A stretch of DNA of 64,000 nucleotides from Polynucleobacter sp. MWH-Svant-W18 (GCF_018687495.1 NZ_CP061293.1:1116001-1180000); one strand, 5' to 3'. Shown: positions 38,155 through 46,918, counted from the stretch's first letter. Notes: generated by a model from the sequence alone, not told the origin. Numbers and translations are program-made.

Positions 38155-38168
38155 TTGATCCAGATCAA
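38155..38168 (-). promoter_or_regulatory. FNR/Anr box, distal to ompW
   Basis: TTGAT-CCAG-ATCAA is a second perfect consensus site, also extended to TTTGAT/ATCAAA. Its centre is 72 bp from the proximal box. It lies 31 bases past the hemN stop, so it serves ompW or terminates the hemN region, not hemN itself. Confidence 0.65.
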
Positions 38169-38198
38169 ATAGGTACGGATTTACCCTGATGCGCTCGT

Positions 38199-39614
38199 TT
38201 AAAGAACCTTAGAGTAACTACCTTTTGCCTGAGATTCTCTAAGGTGGCGATCAAACGTCATGGCTACTCGTCTAGCCAAGAGCCTGCCTTTGATGGGAAC
38301 CTGCATATCTTGTCCGTGCCATTCGAGTAAGCCAGCATCCTCTAGACCTTTGAGTTCCTCTAATTCTGTTTTGAAGTAATCAGAAAAATCAATATGGTGG
38401 GTCTGAGCAAATACTTGGGTGTTCAACCTAAATTGGCACATCAACTCACCGATTAATTCACGGCGTAATAAATCATCTGCATCTAAGCGCATTCCCCTAA
38501 GCATTGGCAAATGGCTGCGATCTAAAGAGTCGTAATACTCATCTAATGTGCGTACGTTTTGTGAGTAACAGTCATCTACCTTACCAATAGAAGAAATTCC
38601 AAAGGCTAGAAGATCACACTCTGCTTGGGTTGAGTAGCCTTGAAAGTTTCGATGCAACTTTCCCTTTTTTTGTGCAATCGCTAATTCATCATCAGGCTTA
38701 GCAAAGTGATCCATACCAATAAATACATAACCCGCCTCAACCAAGCGCGCAATTGTATTGGAAAGAATGTTTAACTTATCCGCTGCAAGAGGCAGATCAG
38801 ATTCAGCAATACGGCGTTGTGGCTTAAAGATATGTGGCAAATGGGCATAGTTATAAACTGATAGCCGGTCTGGATTCATTTTCAAAACCGCATCGACTGT
38901 TTCTTTAAAGGTTTCTGGAGTTTGCTTAGGCAAGCCATAGATTAAATCCACGCTTCTAGACTTAAATCCATATTTTCTAGACCAGTCCATGACAGCTTGT
39001 GTCTCTTCGATCGTTTGCACCCGATGCACGGCCTCTTGTACCGCGAGATTAAAGTCCTGAACACCAAGGCTAATTCGGTTAAAGCCTAACTCTGCTAGCA
39101 GAGCAATATCGCTTTCTGTCACCCTTCTGGGGTCGATTTCGATTGAGTATTCACCACCAGGCAATAATTCAAAATACTCACGGGTGTGATGCATCAACTC
39201 AATCATCTCTTCATGGGATAGAAAGGTGGGAGTACCACCACCCCAGTGCAACTGAGTAATCGGAATCTTCTTCTGCGCACCCATGGCATTGCATACCATC
39301 GCCATTTCTTTGGCGAGGTACTTAATATATTTAGCGCTACGGCCATGATCTTTAGTGATGATCTTGTTACATCCGCAGTAATAGCAAATATTGGGGCAAA
39401 ACGGCAAATGAAAATATAGTGACAAAGGTTCATTCATGGTTGCAACCCGCTGCAAGGCACCCAAATAATCCGCTTCCGAAAAATCTTGATGAAAACGGTC
39501 GGCACTCGGATAAGAGGTGTAGCGCGGCCCATTGATATCAAACTTTTGCAGCAGCTCTGGATGAAAAAGCACTTCTCTCTCTTCAGAGGGGCATAAGTTT
39601 GTTACTGGGTTCAT
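38199..39614 (-). CDS. hemN: Oxygen-independent coproporphyrinogen III oxidase
   Basis: This radical-SAM enzyme decarboxylates coproporphyrinogen III to protoporphyrinogen IX without oxygen. The 471 residues include the cluster motif CPNICYYCGC (Cys73, 77, 80 plus Cys82, the HemN-specific fourth cysteine), the N-terminal GPRYTSYP and the YGLPKQT block. It starts 18 bases after the upstream flavoprotein gene stop and probably shares its transcript. Confidence 0.95.
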   Translation of the reverse strand: MNPVTNLCPSEEREVLFHPELLQKFDINGPRYTSYPSADRFHQDFSEADYLGALQRVATMNEPLSLYFHLPFCPNICYYCGCNKIITKDHGRSAKYIKYLAKEMAMVCNAMGAQKKIPITQLHWGGGTPTFLSHEEMIELMHHTREYFELLPGGEYSIEIDPRRVTESDIALLAELGFNRISLGVQDFNLAVQEAVHRVQTIEETQAVMDWSRKYGFKSRSVDLIYGLPKQTPETFKETVDAVLKMNPDRLSVYNYAHLPHIFKPQRRIAESDLPLAADKLNILSNTIARLVEAGYVFIGMDHFAKPDDELAIAQKKGKLHRNFQGYSTQAECDLLAFGISSIGKVDDCYSQNVRTLDEYYDSLDRSHLPMLRGMRLDADDLLRRELIGELMCQFRLNTQVFAQTHHIDFSDYFKTELEELKGLEDAGLLEWHGQDMQVPIKGRLLARRVAMTFDRHLRESQAKGSYSKVL

Positions 39615-39632
39615 AAATAATCGAAGGGCTGT

Positions 39633-41246
39633 CTACTTTGATAAGTAATCTAGTGCTAGTGCTTCTGCTACTTTAATCCCATCCACCCCAGCAGACAAGA
39701 TTCCACCTGCGTACCCTGCCCCCTCGCCTGCGGGATACAGTCCTCTGATATTCAAACTTTGAAAATCAGTGCCGCGCGTAATGCGCAAAGGAGAAGAGGT
39801 TCTGGTCTCTACACCCGTTAAGACAGCATCCTTCATTGAAAAGCCTTTAATTTGCTTTTCAAATGCCGGAAGCGCTTCACGAATTGCCTCAATAGCATAG
39901 TCAGGCAAACTCAAGGCTAAGTCTGTTAGGCGCACACCGGGCTTGTAAGAAGGCAAGACACTACCAAACTCCGTTGAGGGCTTACCCTCTAGAAAATCTC
40001 CAACCAACTGCCCTGGGGCTTCATAGGTTCCGCCGCCAAGTTCAAAGGCTTTAGATTCGATTGCACGCTGAAACGCGATGCCTGCAAGTGGGCCGCCTGG
40101 ATAATCATCAGGTGTAATACCCACCACAATTCCGGCATTGGCATTTCGTTCATTGCGAGAATATTGACTCATCCCATTGGTCACGACGCGATTAGGCTCT
40201 GAAGTTGCTGCCACCACTGTGCCACCGGGGCACATACAAAAACTGTAGACTGAGCGGCCGTTCTTAGCATGGTGAACCAATTTGTAATCTGCGGCACCAA
40301 TTAATTCATTTCCAGCATGTGGGCCTAAGCGTGCCCTATCAATCAGCGATTGCGGATGCTCAATACGGAAACCTACTGAAAATGGTTTGGCTTCCATATA
40401 AACACCGGCATCATGCAAGGCCTGAAAAGTATCACGTGCACTGTGGCCCAGCGCAAGCAATACGTGGCTAGCAGGTAGATCGTCATGTCCTTCAATTTTG
40501 ACACCCGCAATGTGTCCATTTTCAATATCAAAGCCAATCACTTTTTGTGAGAAGCGAATCTCACCACCAAGATCAATGATCTCTTGGCGCATTTTCTCAA
40601 CCACACCCACCAAACGGAAGGTACCTATATGGGGTTTAGCAACATACAGAATTTCTGAGGGCGCTCCTGCCTTCACAAATTCCTGAATGACTTTGCGGCC
40701 GTAAAACTTGGGGTCTTTAATTTGACTGTAAAGCTTGCCATCTGAAAAGGTGCCCGCCCCACCCTCACCAAATTGCACATTGGATTCTGGATTGAGTACA
40801 TTTTTGCGCCACAGACCCCAAGTGTCTTGAGTGCGCTCTCTTACCTTTTTGCCGCGCTCTAAAACAATGGGTTTGAAACCCATTTGCGCTAACAGAAGTG
40901 CAGCAAATATGCCGCAAGGGCCAAAGCCAATGACAACCGGTCGCAATGATTTACCGCTGGCAATAGACTCTGGAGCCTTAGCCTTAAAGTGATAACTCGT
41001 ATCTGGTGATGGCCTTACATGAATATCTCCATCAAACTTTTTCAGGATGGCTTCTTCGTTTTTTACCGAGAGGTCTACCGTATAAATAAAAGATAGGGCT
41101 ACATTTTTACGAGCGTCGTAACTGCGCTTAAATATATCGAACCGAATCAAATCTTGCGGAGACACATTGAGACGCTTCAGGATCGCTGCTTCCACAGCTT
41201 CTGGCGCATGGTCAATGGGTAGACGGAGTTCAGTAATACGAATCAT
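39633..41246 (-). CDS. FAD-dependent oxidoreductase, COG2509 type
   Basis: The 537 residues have an N-terminal alpha/beta domain (about 1-95), then the FAD-binding GFGPCGIFAALLLAQMG. The family block QFGEGGAGTFSDGKLYSQI follows, with a C-terminal GEGAGYAGGILSAGVDG. These 'NAD(P)/FAD-dependent dehydrogenases' are widespread and functionally uncharacterised. It precedes hemN by 18 bases, so a link to anaerobic or tetrapyrrole metabolism is possible but unproven. Confidence 0.85.
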   Translation of the reverse strand: MIRITELRLPIDHAPEAVEAAILKRLNVSPQDLIRFDIFKRSYDARKNVALSFIYTVDLSVKNEEAILKKFDGDIHVRPSPDTSYHFKAKAPESIASGKSLRPVVIGFGPCGIFAALLLAQMGFKPIVLERGKKVRERTQDTWGLWRKNVLNPESNVQFGEGGAGTFSDGKLYSQIKDPKFYGRKVIQEFVKAGAPSEILYVAKPHIGTFRLVGVVEKMRQEIIDLGGEIRFSQKVIGFDIENGHIAGVKIEGHDDLPASHVLLALGHSARDTFQALHDAGVYMEAKPFSVGFRIEHPQSLIDRARLGPHAGNELIGAADYKLVHHAKNGRSVYSFCMCPGGTVVAATSEPNRVVTNGMSQYSRNERNANAGIVVGITPDDYPGGPLAGIAFQRAIESKAFELGGGTYEAPGQLVGDFLEGKPSTEFGSVLPSYKPGVRLTDLALSLPDYAIEAIREALPAFEKQIKGFSMKDAVLTGVETRTSSPLRITRGTDFQSLNIRGLYPAGEGAGYAGGILSAGVDGIKVAEALALDYLSK

Positions 41247-41369
41247 GGGTTTTTACAATACTCGGTAATGAGGTGCTCTTAGCTCGCTATATTCAGTCTC
41301 TAGAAGTAAATAATACTGGTTAAATCCTCACTTCTAAGAGATGGTAGCCGGCACAGGCGATAATGCCTC

Positions 41370-41918
41370 ATGGCTCTACGCGCAACTATCCACAAAGCCG
41401 ACCTTCACGTCGCAGACTCAGACCGTCACTATTACGGCAGTCACTCCCTCACTATTGCTAAGCATCCATCCGAAACAGATGAGCGGATGATGGTCAGGAT
41501 CATTGCTTTTGCACTGCAAGCCAATGAGGATTTGGTCTTTACAAAGGGTCTAAGCGATACCGATGAACCCGATCTTTGGATCAAAGACCTCACTGATGCC
41601 ATCAAACTTTGGATAGAAATTGGGCAGCCTGACGAACGGCGTATTTTGAAGGCCTGCGGTAGATCTGATCAAGTCATTGTGTATTGCTATGGTGGACAAA
41701 CTAGCAAGATTTGGTGGGATGGCATTGCTAATAAATTGACTCGCGCCCGCAATCTGCAAATTATCTCGATTCCTGCGACACAGGCAAATGATCTCAATAA
41801 GCTCGTTGAACGTAGTATGGTGATCCATGTCAATGTGCAAGATGGTGAAGCCTATGTCTCTTCCGACCAAGGTCAAGTGACCATTACACCCGAAGTGTGG
41901 CGTAGTAATCAAGAGTAA
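41370..41918 (+). CDS. yaeQ: YaeQ-family protein
   Basis: The 182 residues match YaeQ, a PD-(D/E)XK-like fold protein of unsure function: LTIAKHPSETDERMMVRI, the EPDLWIKD acidic motif and WIEIGQPDERR, which carry the nuclease-like residues. There is no clear ribosome-binding site. It heads a plus-strand run of small genes to 43.2 kb. Confidence 0.88.
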   Translation: MALRATIHKADLHVADSDRHYYGSHSLTIAKHPSETDERMMVRIIAFALQANEDLVFTKGLSDTDEPDLWIKDLTDAIKLWIEIGQPDERRILKACGRSDQVIVYCYGGQTSKIWWDGIANKLTRARNLQIISIPATQANDLNKLVERSMVIHVNVQDGEAYVSSDQGQVTITPEVWRSNQE

Positions 41919-41932
41919 GTCATTCTATTTCG

Positions 41933-42358
41933 ATGAAAGCGATTGTCTTTGATACCAATGTCTTGCTAGATATTTTTGTCTTTAATGACTTTCGAGCGAT
42001 TCATCTGAAGCAAGCCCTACTCGATGGAGTACTGGATGCGCTTGCAACCCCCAAAACCTTAGAGGAATTTGCAGATGTGATCGCAAGACCCCTATTTGCC
42101 CTGGGACAAACAGATCAAGAGCAGCTTTTACTGCAATGGCAGTCATTAGCTCGCGTAATAGATGATGAAACTCTGATGCCCTCCCCGTGGCGCTGCCAAG
42201 ACCCAGATGATCAAATCTTTCTGGATTTGGCTTATACAGCCAAGCCGTGTACTCTCTTCAGTAAAGACAATGAGGTCCTCAAGTTTGCGGCGAGCGCGGC
42301 AAAAGAGTCTGTCATGATTAGTGCTGATTACGGTGCAATGAGTAAGGAAAACGGATGA
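41933..42358 (+). CDS. PIN-domain protein, putative toxin type
   Basis: The 141 residues have the PIN active-site pattern: FDTNVLLDIFVF at the N-terminus, a central Glu (LEEFADVIARP) and DPDDQIFLDLAY. PIN proteins are Mg-dependent RNases, often toxins. No antitoxin-like gene is adjacent: upstream is yaeQ and downstream is the DUF1653 gene, whose start overlaps this stop by four bases. It may therefore be a solitary RNase. Confidence 0.8.
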   Translation: MKAIVFDTNVLLDIFVFNDFRAIHLKQALLDGVLDALATPKTLEEFADVIARPLFALGQTDQEQLLLQWQSLARVIDDETLMPSPWRCQDPDDQIFLDLAYTAKPCTLFSKDNEVLKFAASAAKESVMISADYGAMSKENG

Positions 42359-42576
42359 CTAAACCAAAAATGGCTGATCCTGATGATGGCTTATTTAAAC
42401 CTGGTAGTAAGCTTAAGCATATTAAGAGCGGTGGGTTTTATAAAGTTCTCCTGCTAGCGAATGTCGAAGCCTCACTAGAGCCAGCCTATGTTTATGAATC
42501 GCTGCAGTCTCATGATTTTTGGATTCGCCCAAAAGCAGAGATGGAAGATGGGCGATTCGAACTAATCTCCGAATAA
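42355..42576 (+). CDS. DUF1653-family small protein
   Basis: The 73 residues resemble DUF1653: a conserved Lys/His-Gly-Gly-x-Tyr-x-Val core (HIKSGGFYKVL), a VYESL segment and WIRPKAEM near the end. The function is unknown. It is translationally coupled to the PIN gene (4-base overlap). Confidence 0.7.
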   Translation: MTKPKMADPDDGLFKPGSKLKHIKSGGFYKVLLLANVEASLEPAYVYESLQSHDFWIRPKAEMEDGRFELISE

Positions 42577-42590
42577 AAGGAAGCCATCAC

Positions 42591-42785
42591 ATGACAGATG
42601 ACCGCATTACCAATCTAGAAATTAAACTCAGTTTTACCGAGGACTTAATCGAAAAGTTGAACGAGACGATTTATAAGCAACAACAGCAAATCGAATTTTT
42701 ATATCGCGAGCTTAAAGCCATTAAGGAGCAGGCCAGCAGTACTGGTGGCGGAAGCCTCAAAGACGATATTCCGCCCCATTATTGA
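42591..42785 (+). CDS. slyX: SlyX-family protein
   Basis: This is a 64-residue coiled-coil protein: TNLEIKLSFTEDLIEKLNE, a QQQQIEFLYREL heptad region, and the typical C-terminal DDIPPHY. The start is ATG 42591, preceded by AAGGA. A longer frame from 42519 overlaps the DUF1653 gene and is not used. The cellular role of SlyX is unknown. Confidence 0.88.
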   Translation: MTDDRITNLEIKLSFTEDLIEKLNETIYKQQQQIEFLYRELKAIKEQASSTGGGSLKDDIPPHY

Positions 42786-42846
42786 GTGGCTGATAAGATA
42801 GCTTTAGTATTATTTTTATAACATTCTTCAAAAAAGGACGTTCATC

Positions 42847-43194
42847 ATGGGTAACATCACGCTATTTCTAGTTCAGTGGGGATTAACCTCTTTATCTCTT
42901 TGGGTAGCCAGCTATATTTTCAGCGGTCTACGCTTTGCCGATGGTGGCTCGCTCTTGATTGCTGCCCTGGTCCTGGGATTTGCTAATGCCGTGGTAAAGC
43001 CATTGCTTATTCTCTTTACCTTGCCCCTAACGGTGCTCACGATGGGTCTGTTTTTGCTGGTGGTGAATGCCTTGGTGCTGATGCTGGTCTCTACTTTAGT
43101 GAGCGGCTTTACGATCTCTAGCTTCTGGACCGCACTGTTTGCCAGCATCTTTATTTCTTTATTCAGCCTCTTTGTTAGTGGGCTGGTGTTCTAA
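42847..43194 (+). CDS. Phage-holin-4-like membrane protein (YvlD family)
   Basis: The 115 residues have four hydrophobic segments and the family block NAVVKPLLILFTLPLTVLT followed by GLFLLVVNALVL. The 'phage holin' name is historical. Such genes are chromosomal in many bacteria and there is no prophage context here. AGGACG lies about ten bases before the ATG. It converges on the AsmA gene. Confidence 0.85.
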   Translation: MGNITLFLVQWGLTSLSLWVASYIFSGLRFADGGSLLIAALVLGFANAVVKPLLILFTLPLTVLTMGLFLLVVNALVLMLVSTLVSGFTISSFWTALFASIFISLFSLFVSGLVF

Positions 43195-43202
43195 GAAATC
43201 TC

Positions 43203-45005
43203 TCAATTCGATCCTGGATAGATACTCGCCCAAGGGTGCATTGCCGTTTTACACGGCTGCCTCTTGGTTGTGAGTGATCGGGCATTCTCGGCGGCAATAC
43301 TGATGCCGCCAGTCAAGATTCCCAGTCCGATTGCGACGGCACTATTTACAACGCCTGCTTTATTCACTCCAGCTCTCGGATTTTCTAAGCTACCCTCGAT
43401 CTGTACCAGTCCACCCAAGTCGACACCGGTAGTAAGCCCTGTTTTATCTTGAGGGTGAATCTTGAGGTTAATTGCTTCACTTTGCAAATTGACGGTTCCC
43501 GATAAAACAATATCTAGCCTATCCGTTTCAACCCCAACGGAATCTTGAATATTGATGAAACCATTGCTGATCGGCAAATAGACCACAGCACACTCCAAAA
43601 TCGCCTGCTTATTATTTTTGCGCATCGGGTTCACAGCATTCATGACTGTTACCGCAAAGTCGCCAGCGGTATTTAAGAGCTTCGAGTCCAGGCGGGCTTG
43701 TCCAACCGTCAGCTGAACAGCGCCATTGGCAGTGCTTGCCATTTGATGCAAGCTATTTCCTCTGCCTGATAGATTCAGGGCAACCTGAGCTTCCCCACCT
43801 GTCATCTTTGCACTGGGGTCTCTGCTCACAACAATCTGCTCCAGCGTGAAATTGTTGGCCATGCCCTTTAAGGTGAAATGAGGGCTAGCACTATGAAACT
43901 GCGAGAGAGAAATTTGAGCTTGGGCCTGCCCTCTGCCAAGTTCAAATTTCAAATCCTGAATATCAAGCCTCTCACCTTTAAAGGCGACGGTACCCGAGAC
44001 ATTCTTGAAAGGGGCTTGGTCGGGAACACCCAGCTCTGCAATGTTGATCTGAACCTTACCATCAGCGCTCGGTATTGCATCCAATGGCAATATTGCATCA
44101 CTAAAGAAATATCGACTTTGGGTTGATGGCGATCTCAAAACTCGGGCAGATTTTTGACCAGAGGCAGCAGCCCCTGCAGCTAGTGGGACCAAATCAAATG
44201 ATTTCGATGTCAACTGAATATCAAACTGAGGCAATCCTTTTGTAGGCTTATCAATTTTTCCGCCAATATCTAAAGATTTTCCATTGAGGGAAAGCGTTAA
44301 GTCTAGGTTCATGTGAACAGGACTTTGGCCCCAGTCAATAATGGCCTGACGCAGAGAGCTCATCTTGCCCTTTAAGCCCAGTTGGTAATCAGCGTATTGC
44401 GCATCGAGTAAGACCGCAGTCTTTCCACCCTCACCGATTAATGAGAGTTTGGGAATATTGATGACTTTTGGAGGACTGCTACCATTTTGATAACTAATCC
44501 TGGCATCAGTTATCTCAACTGTCTCAATAGCGACTAAATTACTCTGGTCAGAGGCGTTATTTGCTGAGTTACTTGCTGTGGGGCTACTGATTGGAGCGCT
44601 GCTTGATGAGCTCAAATCCCAATTATCTTGCCCTGCCTTATTGGTTTGCAAATGAGCATCTACGCCCACCAAAGTAATCTTGCTCACTTCAACTCGTTTT
44701 GAAAACAAGGGAAACAATTTCACATCGAGCTCGAGATGCTTTACGGATAGCATTTGATCGTCAGATGCCCAACTAGCATTGCTCAATGTCACTTGCTCTG
44801 CTTTAACGCCGATTGACGGAAAAATACTCAGGCTAACTGGTCCCGAGATTATTAAATCACGTCCAGTCTCCTCTTTAATCGTTGTGCTCAATAGTTTGGT
44901 TAACTTTGCAGGATCAATTGCCGAGGCCGCATACCAAGCTCCTAAGCCGCCCAAGACTAGAGCGGCGACAAAGATGATGAGGCAAAGTTTCAGGGTTTTA
45001 TTCAT
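43203..45005 (-). CDS. AsmA-family protein
   Basis: The 600 residues have an N-terminal membrane anchor (LKLCLIIFVAALVLGGLGAW) and a periplasmic AsmA domain (TGRDLIISGPVSLSIFPSIG, VKAEQVTLSNASWAS) with repeated beta-rich units. The C-terminal AsmA_2 region (GTVNLQSEAINLKIHPQDK) is followed by a short basic tail. AsmA-like proteins are bridge-type lipid-transport candidates for the outer membrane. Low-complexity Ser/Ala/Asn residues at about 135-155 form a linker. Confidence 0.88.
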   Translation of the reverse strand: MNKTLKLCLIIFVAALVLGGLGAWYAASAIDPAKLTKLLSTTIKEETGRDLIISGPVSLSIFPSIGVKAEQVTLSNASWASDDQMLSVKHLELDVKLFPLFSKRVEVSKITLVGVDAHLQTNKAGQDNWDLSSSSSAPISSPTASNSANNASDQSNLVAIETVEITDARISYQNGSSPPKVINIPKLSLIGEGGKTAVLLDAQYADYQLGLKGKMSSLRQAIIDWGQSPVHMNLDLTLSLNGKSLDIGGKIDKPTKGLPQFDIQLTSKSFDLVPLAAGAAASGQKSARVLRSPSTQSRYFFSDAILPLDAIPSADGKVQINIAELGVPDQAPFKNVSGTVAFKGERLDIQDLKFELGRGQAQAQISLSQFHSASPHFTLKGMANNFTLEQIVVSRDPSAKMTGGEAQVALNLSGRGNSLHQMASTANGAVQLTVGQARLDSKLLNTAGDFAVTVMNAVNPMRKNNKQAILECAVVYLPISNGFINIQDSVGVETDRLDIVLSGTVNLQSEAINLKIHPQDKTGLTTGVDLGGLVQIEGSLENPRAGVNKAGVVNSAVAIGLGILTGGISIAAENARSLTTKRQPCKTAMHPWASIYPGSN

Positions 45006-45045
45006 GGCTTATTCATTCTATAGGCTTGCTGGGCTGTAGTCTAAA

Positions 45046-45399
45046 ATGTTGCTGATGAATCCAGATCAAATGCCCAAATGCCCTGCCTGCCAGGAAGATA
45101 TGACTTACCCAGATGGAGTCAATTTTGTTTGTGCGCAATGCGGTCATGAGTGGCCCATGGCAGCAGTAGTAGAAGAGGCCGAAGTAGGTCTCATTGTCAA
45201 AGATGCCAACGGCAATCTTTTGGCTGACGGTGACACTGTCACGCTCATTAAGGATCTCAAAGTAAAAGGTTCTTCTACTACCTTAAAAGTGGGTACCAAG
45301 ATTAAGGGAATTCGCCTGGTCTCGGGAGATCATGAGGTAGATTGCAAAACAGAAGCAGGCAATATGCTACTAAAAGCCTGCTTCCTTAAAAAGGCTTAG
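45046..45399 (+). CDS. yjdM: Zinc-ribbon protein YjdM/PhnA family
   Basis: The 117 residues open with a zinc ribbon (CPACQEDMTYPD and CAQCGHEWP) and continue with the SH3-like domain GNLLADGDTVTLIKDLKVKG. E. coli YjdM was once called PhnA, but a role in phosphonate use is not supported. ATG 45046, 45055 and 45070 are possible starts, and none has a strong ribosome-binding site. Its stop overlaps that of the convergent ydcH-like gene. Confidence 0.85.
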   Translation: MLLMNPDQMPKCPACQEDMTYPDGVNFVCAQCGHEWPMAAVVEEAEVGLIVKDANGNLLADGDTVTLIKDLKVKGSSTTLKVGTKIKGIRLVSGDHEVDCKTEAGNMLLKACFLKKA

Positions 45400-45626
45400 C
45401 TACCTACCTTTTCCTGACTTGCCTTTTTCAATACCGTATAAATCTGGTCTTTTAAGAGCAATTTTTCTTTCTTCAAGGTTTCAATCTCTTCGTGAGTGCT
45501 TGCCTCAATGTGCGCTTCCATGCGTTGAATCTTCTGATCTAGATTGTTGTGCTTATCAAATAAATGAGAAAAGTGACGATCTGTAGTTTTTAACTTGGTA
45601 ATCAATTCACGGAATTCTGGGAACAT
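45396..45626 (-). CDS. YdcH-family (DUF465) small coiled-coil protein
   Basis: The 76 residues are nearly all helical: FSHLFDKHNNLDQKIQRMEA then EEIETLKKEKLLLKDQI, the DUF465 pattern. The function is unknown. The stop codon (45396-45398) overlaps that of yjdM on the other strand. Confidence 0.85.
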   Translation of the reverse strand: MFPEFRELITKLKTTDRHFSHLFDKHNNLDQKIQRMEAHIEASTHEEIETLKKEKLLLKDQIYTVLKKASQEKVGS

Positions 45627-45712
45627 AGATCTTCTTTCAGTTAAATATGTGGAAAGGTAAAACTAGCATCTTCAGTTTATCCCTGCTCCACGAGGAGAAC
45701 AATAGCTCTACC

Positions 45713-45748
45713 GATATTTAAAAATATCCCCTTGTAATAAGGGGGATA
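45713..45748 (+). other. Two mutually exclusive hairpins in the leader of the histone-like gene
   Basis: GATATTT (45713-45719) can pair with AAATATC (45722-45728). The overlapping TATCCCC (45725-45731) can instead pair with GGGGATA (45742-45748). The shared bases make the two stems exclusive. They lie 94-129 bases before the ATG at 45842, in a 215-base intergenic region otherwise without recognisable features. Confidence 0.35.
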
Positions 45749-45841
45749 AACCCCATATAGCATGTAGTAATTCTGCAAAGAACTTGCAGTAATATCAGTA
45801 AGCAATTAAGCACAATGAAACCAAAAGAAGGGTAATAAACC

Positions 45842-46636
45842 ATGGCTACAAAGAAAGTTCCAGCAAAAAAGAAAGTAGCTACTAAGGTGGTAAAAAAAGC
45901 CCCTGCAAAAAAAGTTGCTGCTAAGAAAGTAGTAAAAAAGGTAGTTGCTAAAAAAGCGCCTGCAAAAAAGCCGGTAGCTAAAAAGGCAGTTGCAAAGAAA
46001 GTGGCTAAAAAAGCTGTTAAGAAGACTTCTGTCAAATCTCCTAAAGTAGATCAATACGGTCTAGAGCAAGACGATGAGTTCTACGGTTTGTACTTTGCTA
46101 AGTCCACTAACAAGGGTTTGGTTGAAGTCAAGCCATGCACTTTCTCGCTGATGTACTGGTGGAAAGGTTTGCTTGGCTACCCTGACATGATTGAAATCTC
46201 TAAAGGTAGCAATACTGCGATGCTGCAGTTTGAATCTACATTTGGTGGTGGCGATTCTGGCGAAACCGAATTAACCGAACAAGATGTTCTCGATATTGAT
46301 CACATCATTGAAGTAGATGAACAAGAGATGCTCATCTCACTCTACTCCTATGTGCCGATCCCTGTTCCTGAGAAATTGATTGGCGCATTAGGTTTAGCGA
46401 TTCTCAATATCAACCCAGAAACCCGCTACGGTAGCCTTGAGCTCTGCTCTACTGAAAATGAAGAAGGTGAAACAGAGCACTTCTTACGCTATCGCGCAGC
46501 AACCTACTTGCGTGGTATTAAGTCTGGGAAAGTAGAAGCGATCGAAAGCATGGTCACCAATGGTTCTGAGTTCTTTGGTCTTGCTTTAGATGCAATGTGT
46601 GTCAATAAGTCTATTAAGAAGTGGTTGCTGAGCTAA
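45842..46636 (+). CDS. Histone-H1-like Lys/Ala tail fused to a YbjN-like domain
   Basis: In the 264-residue protein, residues 1-67 are almost only Lys, Ala, Val and Pro in repeats of the AKKVV/PAKK type, as in bacterial H1-like nucleoid proteins. From about residue 72 the composition changes to an acidic globular domain (about 190 residues). Its C-terminal part (RYGSLELCSTENEEGE, LRYRAATYL, SMVTNGSEFFGLALDAM) resembles YbjN/type III chaperone-like folds. The start has GAAGGG upstream. The likely reading is a DNA-tethered regulator or nucleoid protein. The YbjN assignment is by eye and moderate. Confidence 0.65.
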   Translation: MATKKVPAKKKVATKVVKKAPAKKVAAKKVVKKVVAKKAPAKKPVAKKAVAKKVAKKAVKKTSVKSPKVDQYGLEQDDEFYGLYFAKSTNKGLVEVKPCTFSLMYWWKGLLGYPDMIEISKGSNTAMLQFESTFGGGDSGETELTEQDVLDIDHIIEVDEQEMLISLYSYVPIPVPEKLIGALGLAILNINPETRYGSLELCSTENEEGETEHFLRYRAATYLRGIKSGKVEAIESMVTNGSEFFGLALDAMCVNKSIKKWLLS

Positions 46637-46654
46637 TCAATCAGCTGATTCAAC

Positions 46655-46918
46655 TTATCTACACAAGTAGATATACGTCATAGGAAAGCGGTCATTGACC
46701 GTTTTCCTATTTTCCGCAATCACTGCGGTGCGCTTGCCTAGCTTTTGACATTCTGCGATCGCCACATCTTGAGCCTCGTCCTGTTTAGCCCCCTTGGGTG
46801 CATGCACACCAATCGCGCCATCGGATTGCTTGTATACCCCGAATTCACTTTCAGGGGTTGAGCAAGCCATCGTGACTACTGCAACACCAGCAATACTCAA
46901 TACACGGAGTAAGTTCAT
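46655..46918 (-). CDS. Small lipoprotein, uncharacterised
   Basis: The 87 residues begin at ATG 46918 (AAGG upstream), with the signal MNLLRVLSIAGVAVVTMACS and lipobox VTMAC. The mature part is small and has Cys residues near the end (IAECQKLGK, YIYLC). An open frame extends back to 47032, but that stretch is tRNA-Ser and must not be translated. The function is unknown. Confidence 0.75.
   Translation of the reverse strand: MNLLRVLSIAGVAVVTMACSTPESEFGVYKQSDGAIGVHAPKGAKQDEAQDVAIAECQKLGKRTAVIAENRKTVNDRFPMTYIYLCR

Noticed and set aside
41933..42358. Full toxin-antitoxin module
   Set aside because: No antitoxin-like DNA-binding gene lies up- or downstream. The DUF1653 neighbour is not a known antitoxin.
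42847..43194. 'Phage holin' as a sign of a prophage
   Set aside because: No other phage genes are near. The family is common as a chromosomal membrane protein.
45842..46040. Repeated AAGAAAGT-like units that could suggest a CRISPR or minisatellite
   Set aside because: The repeat is codon-phased and encodes Lys/Ala/Val. It has no spacers or constant repeat length.
45718..46054. Open frames on the minus strand opposite the histone-like gene, rich in Phe, Leu and Ala
   Set aside because: They are the antisense of the Lys/Ala repeats and have no independent support.
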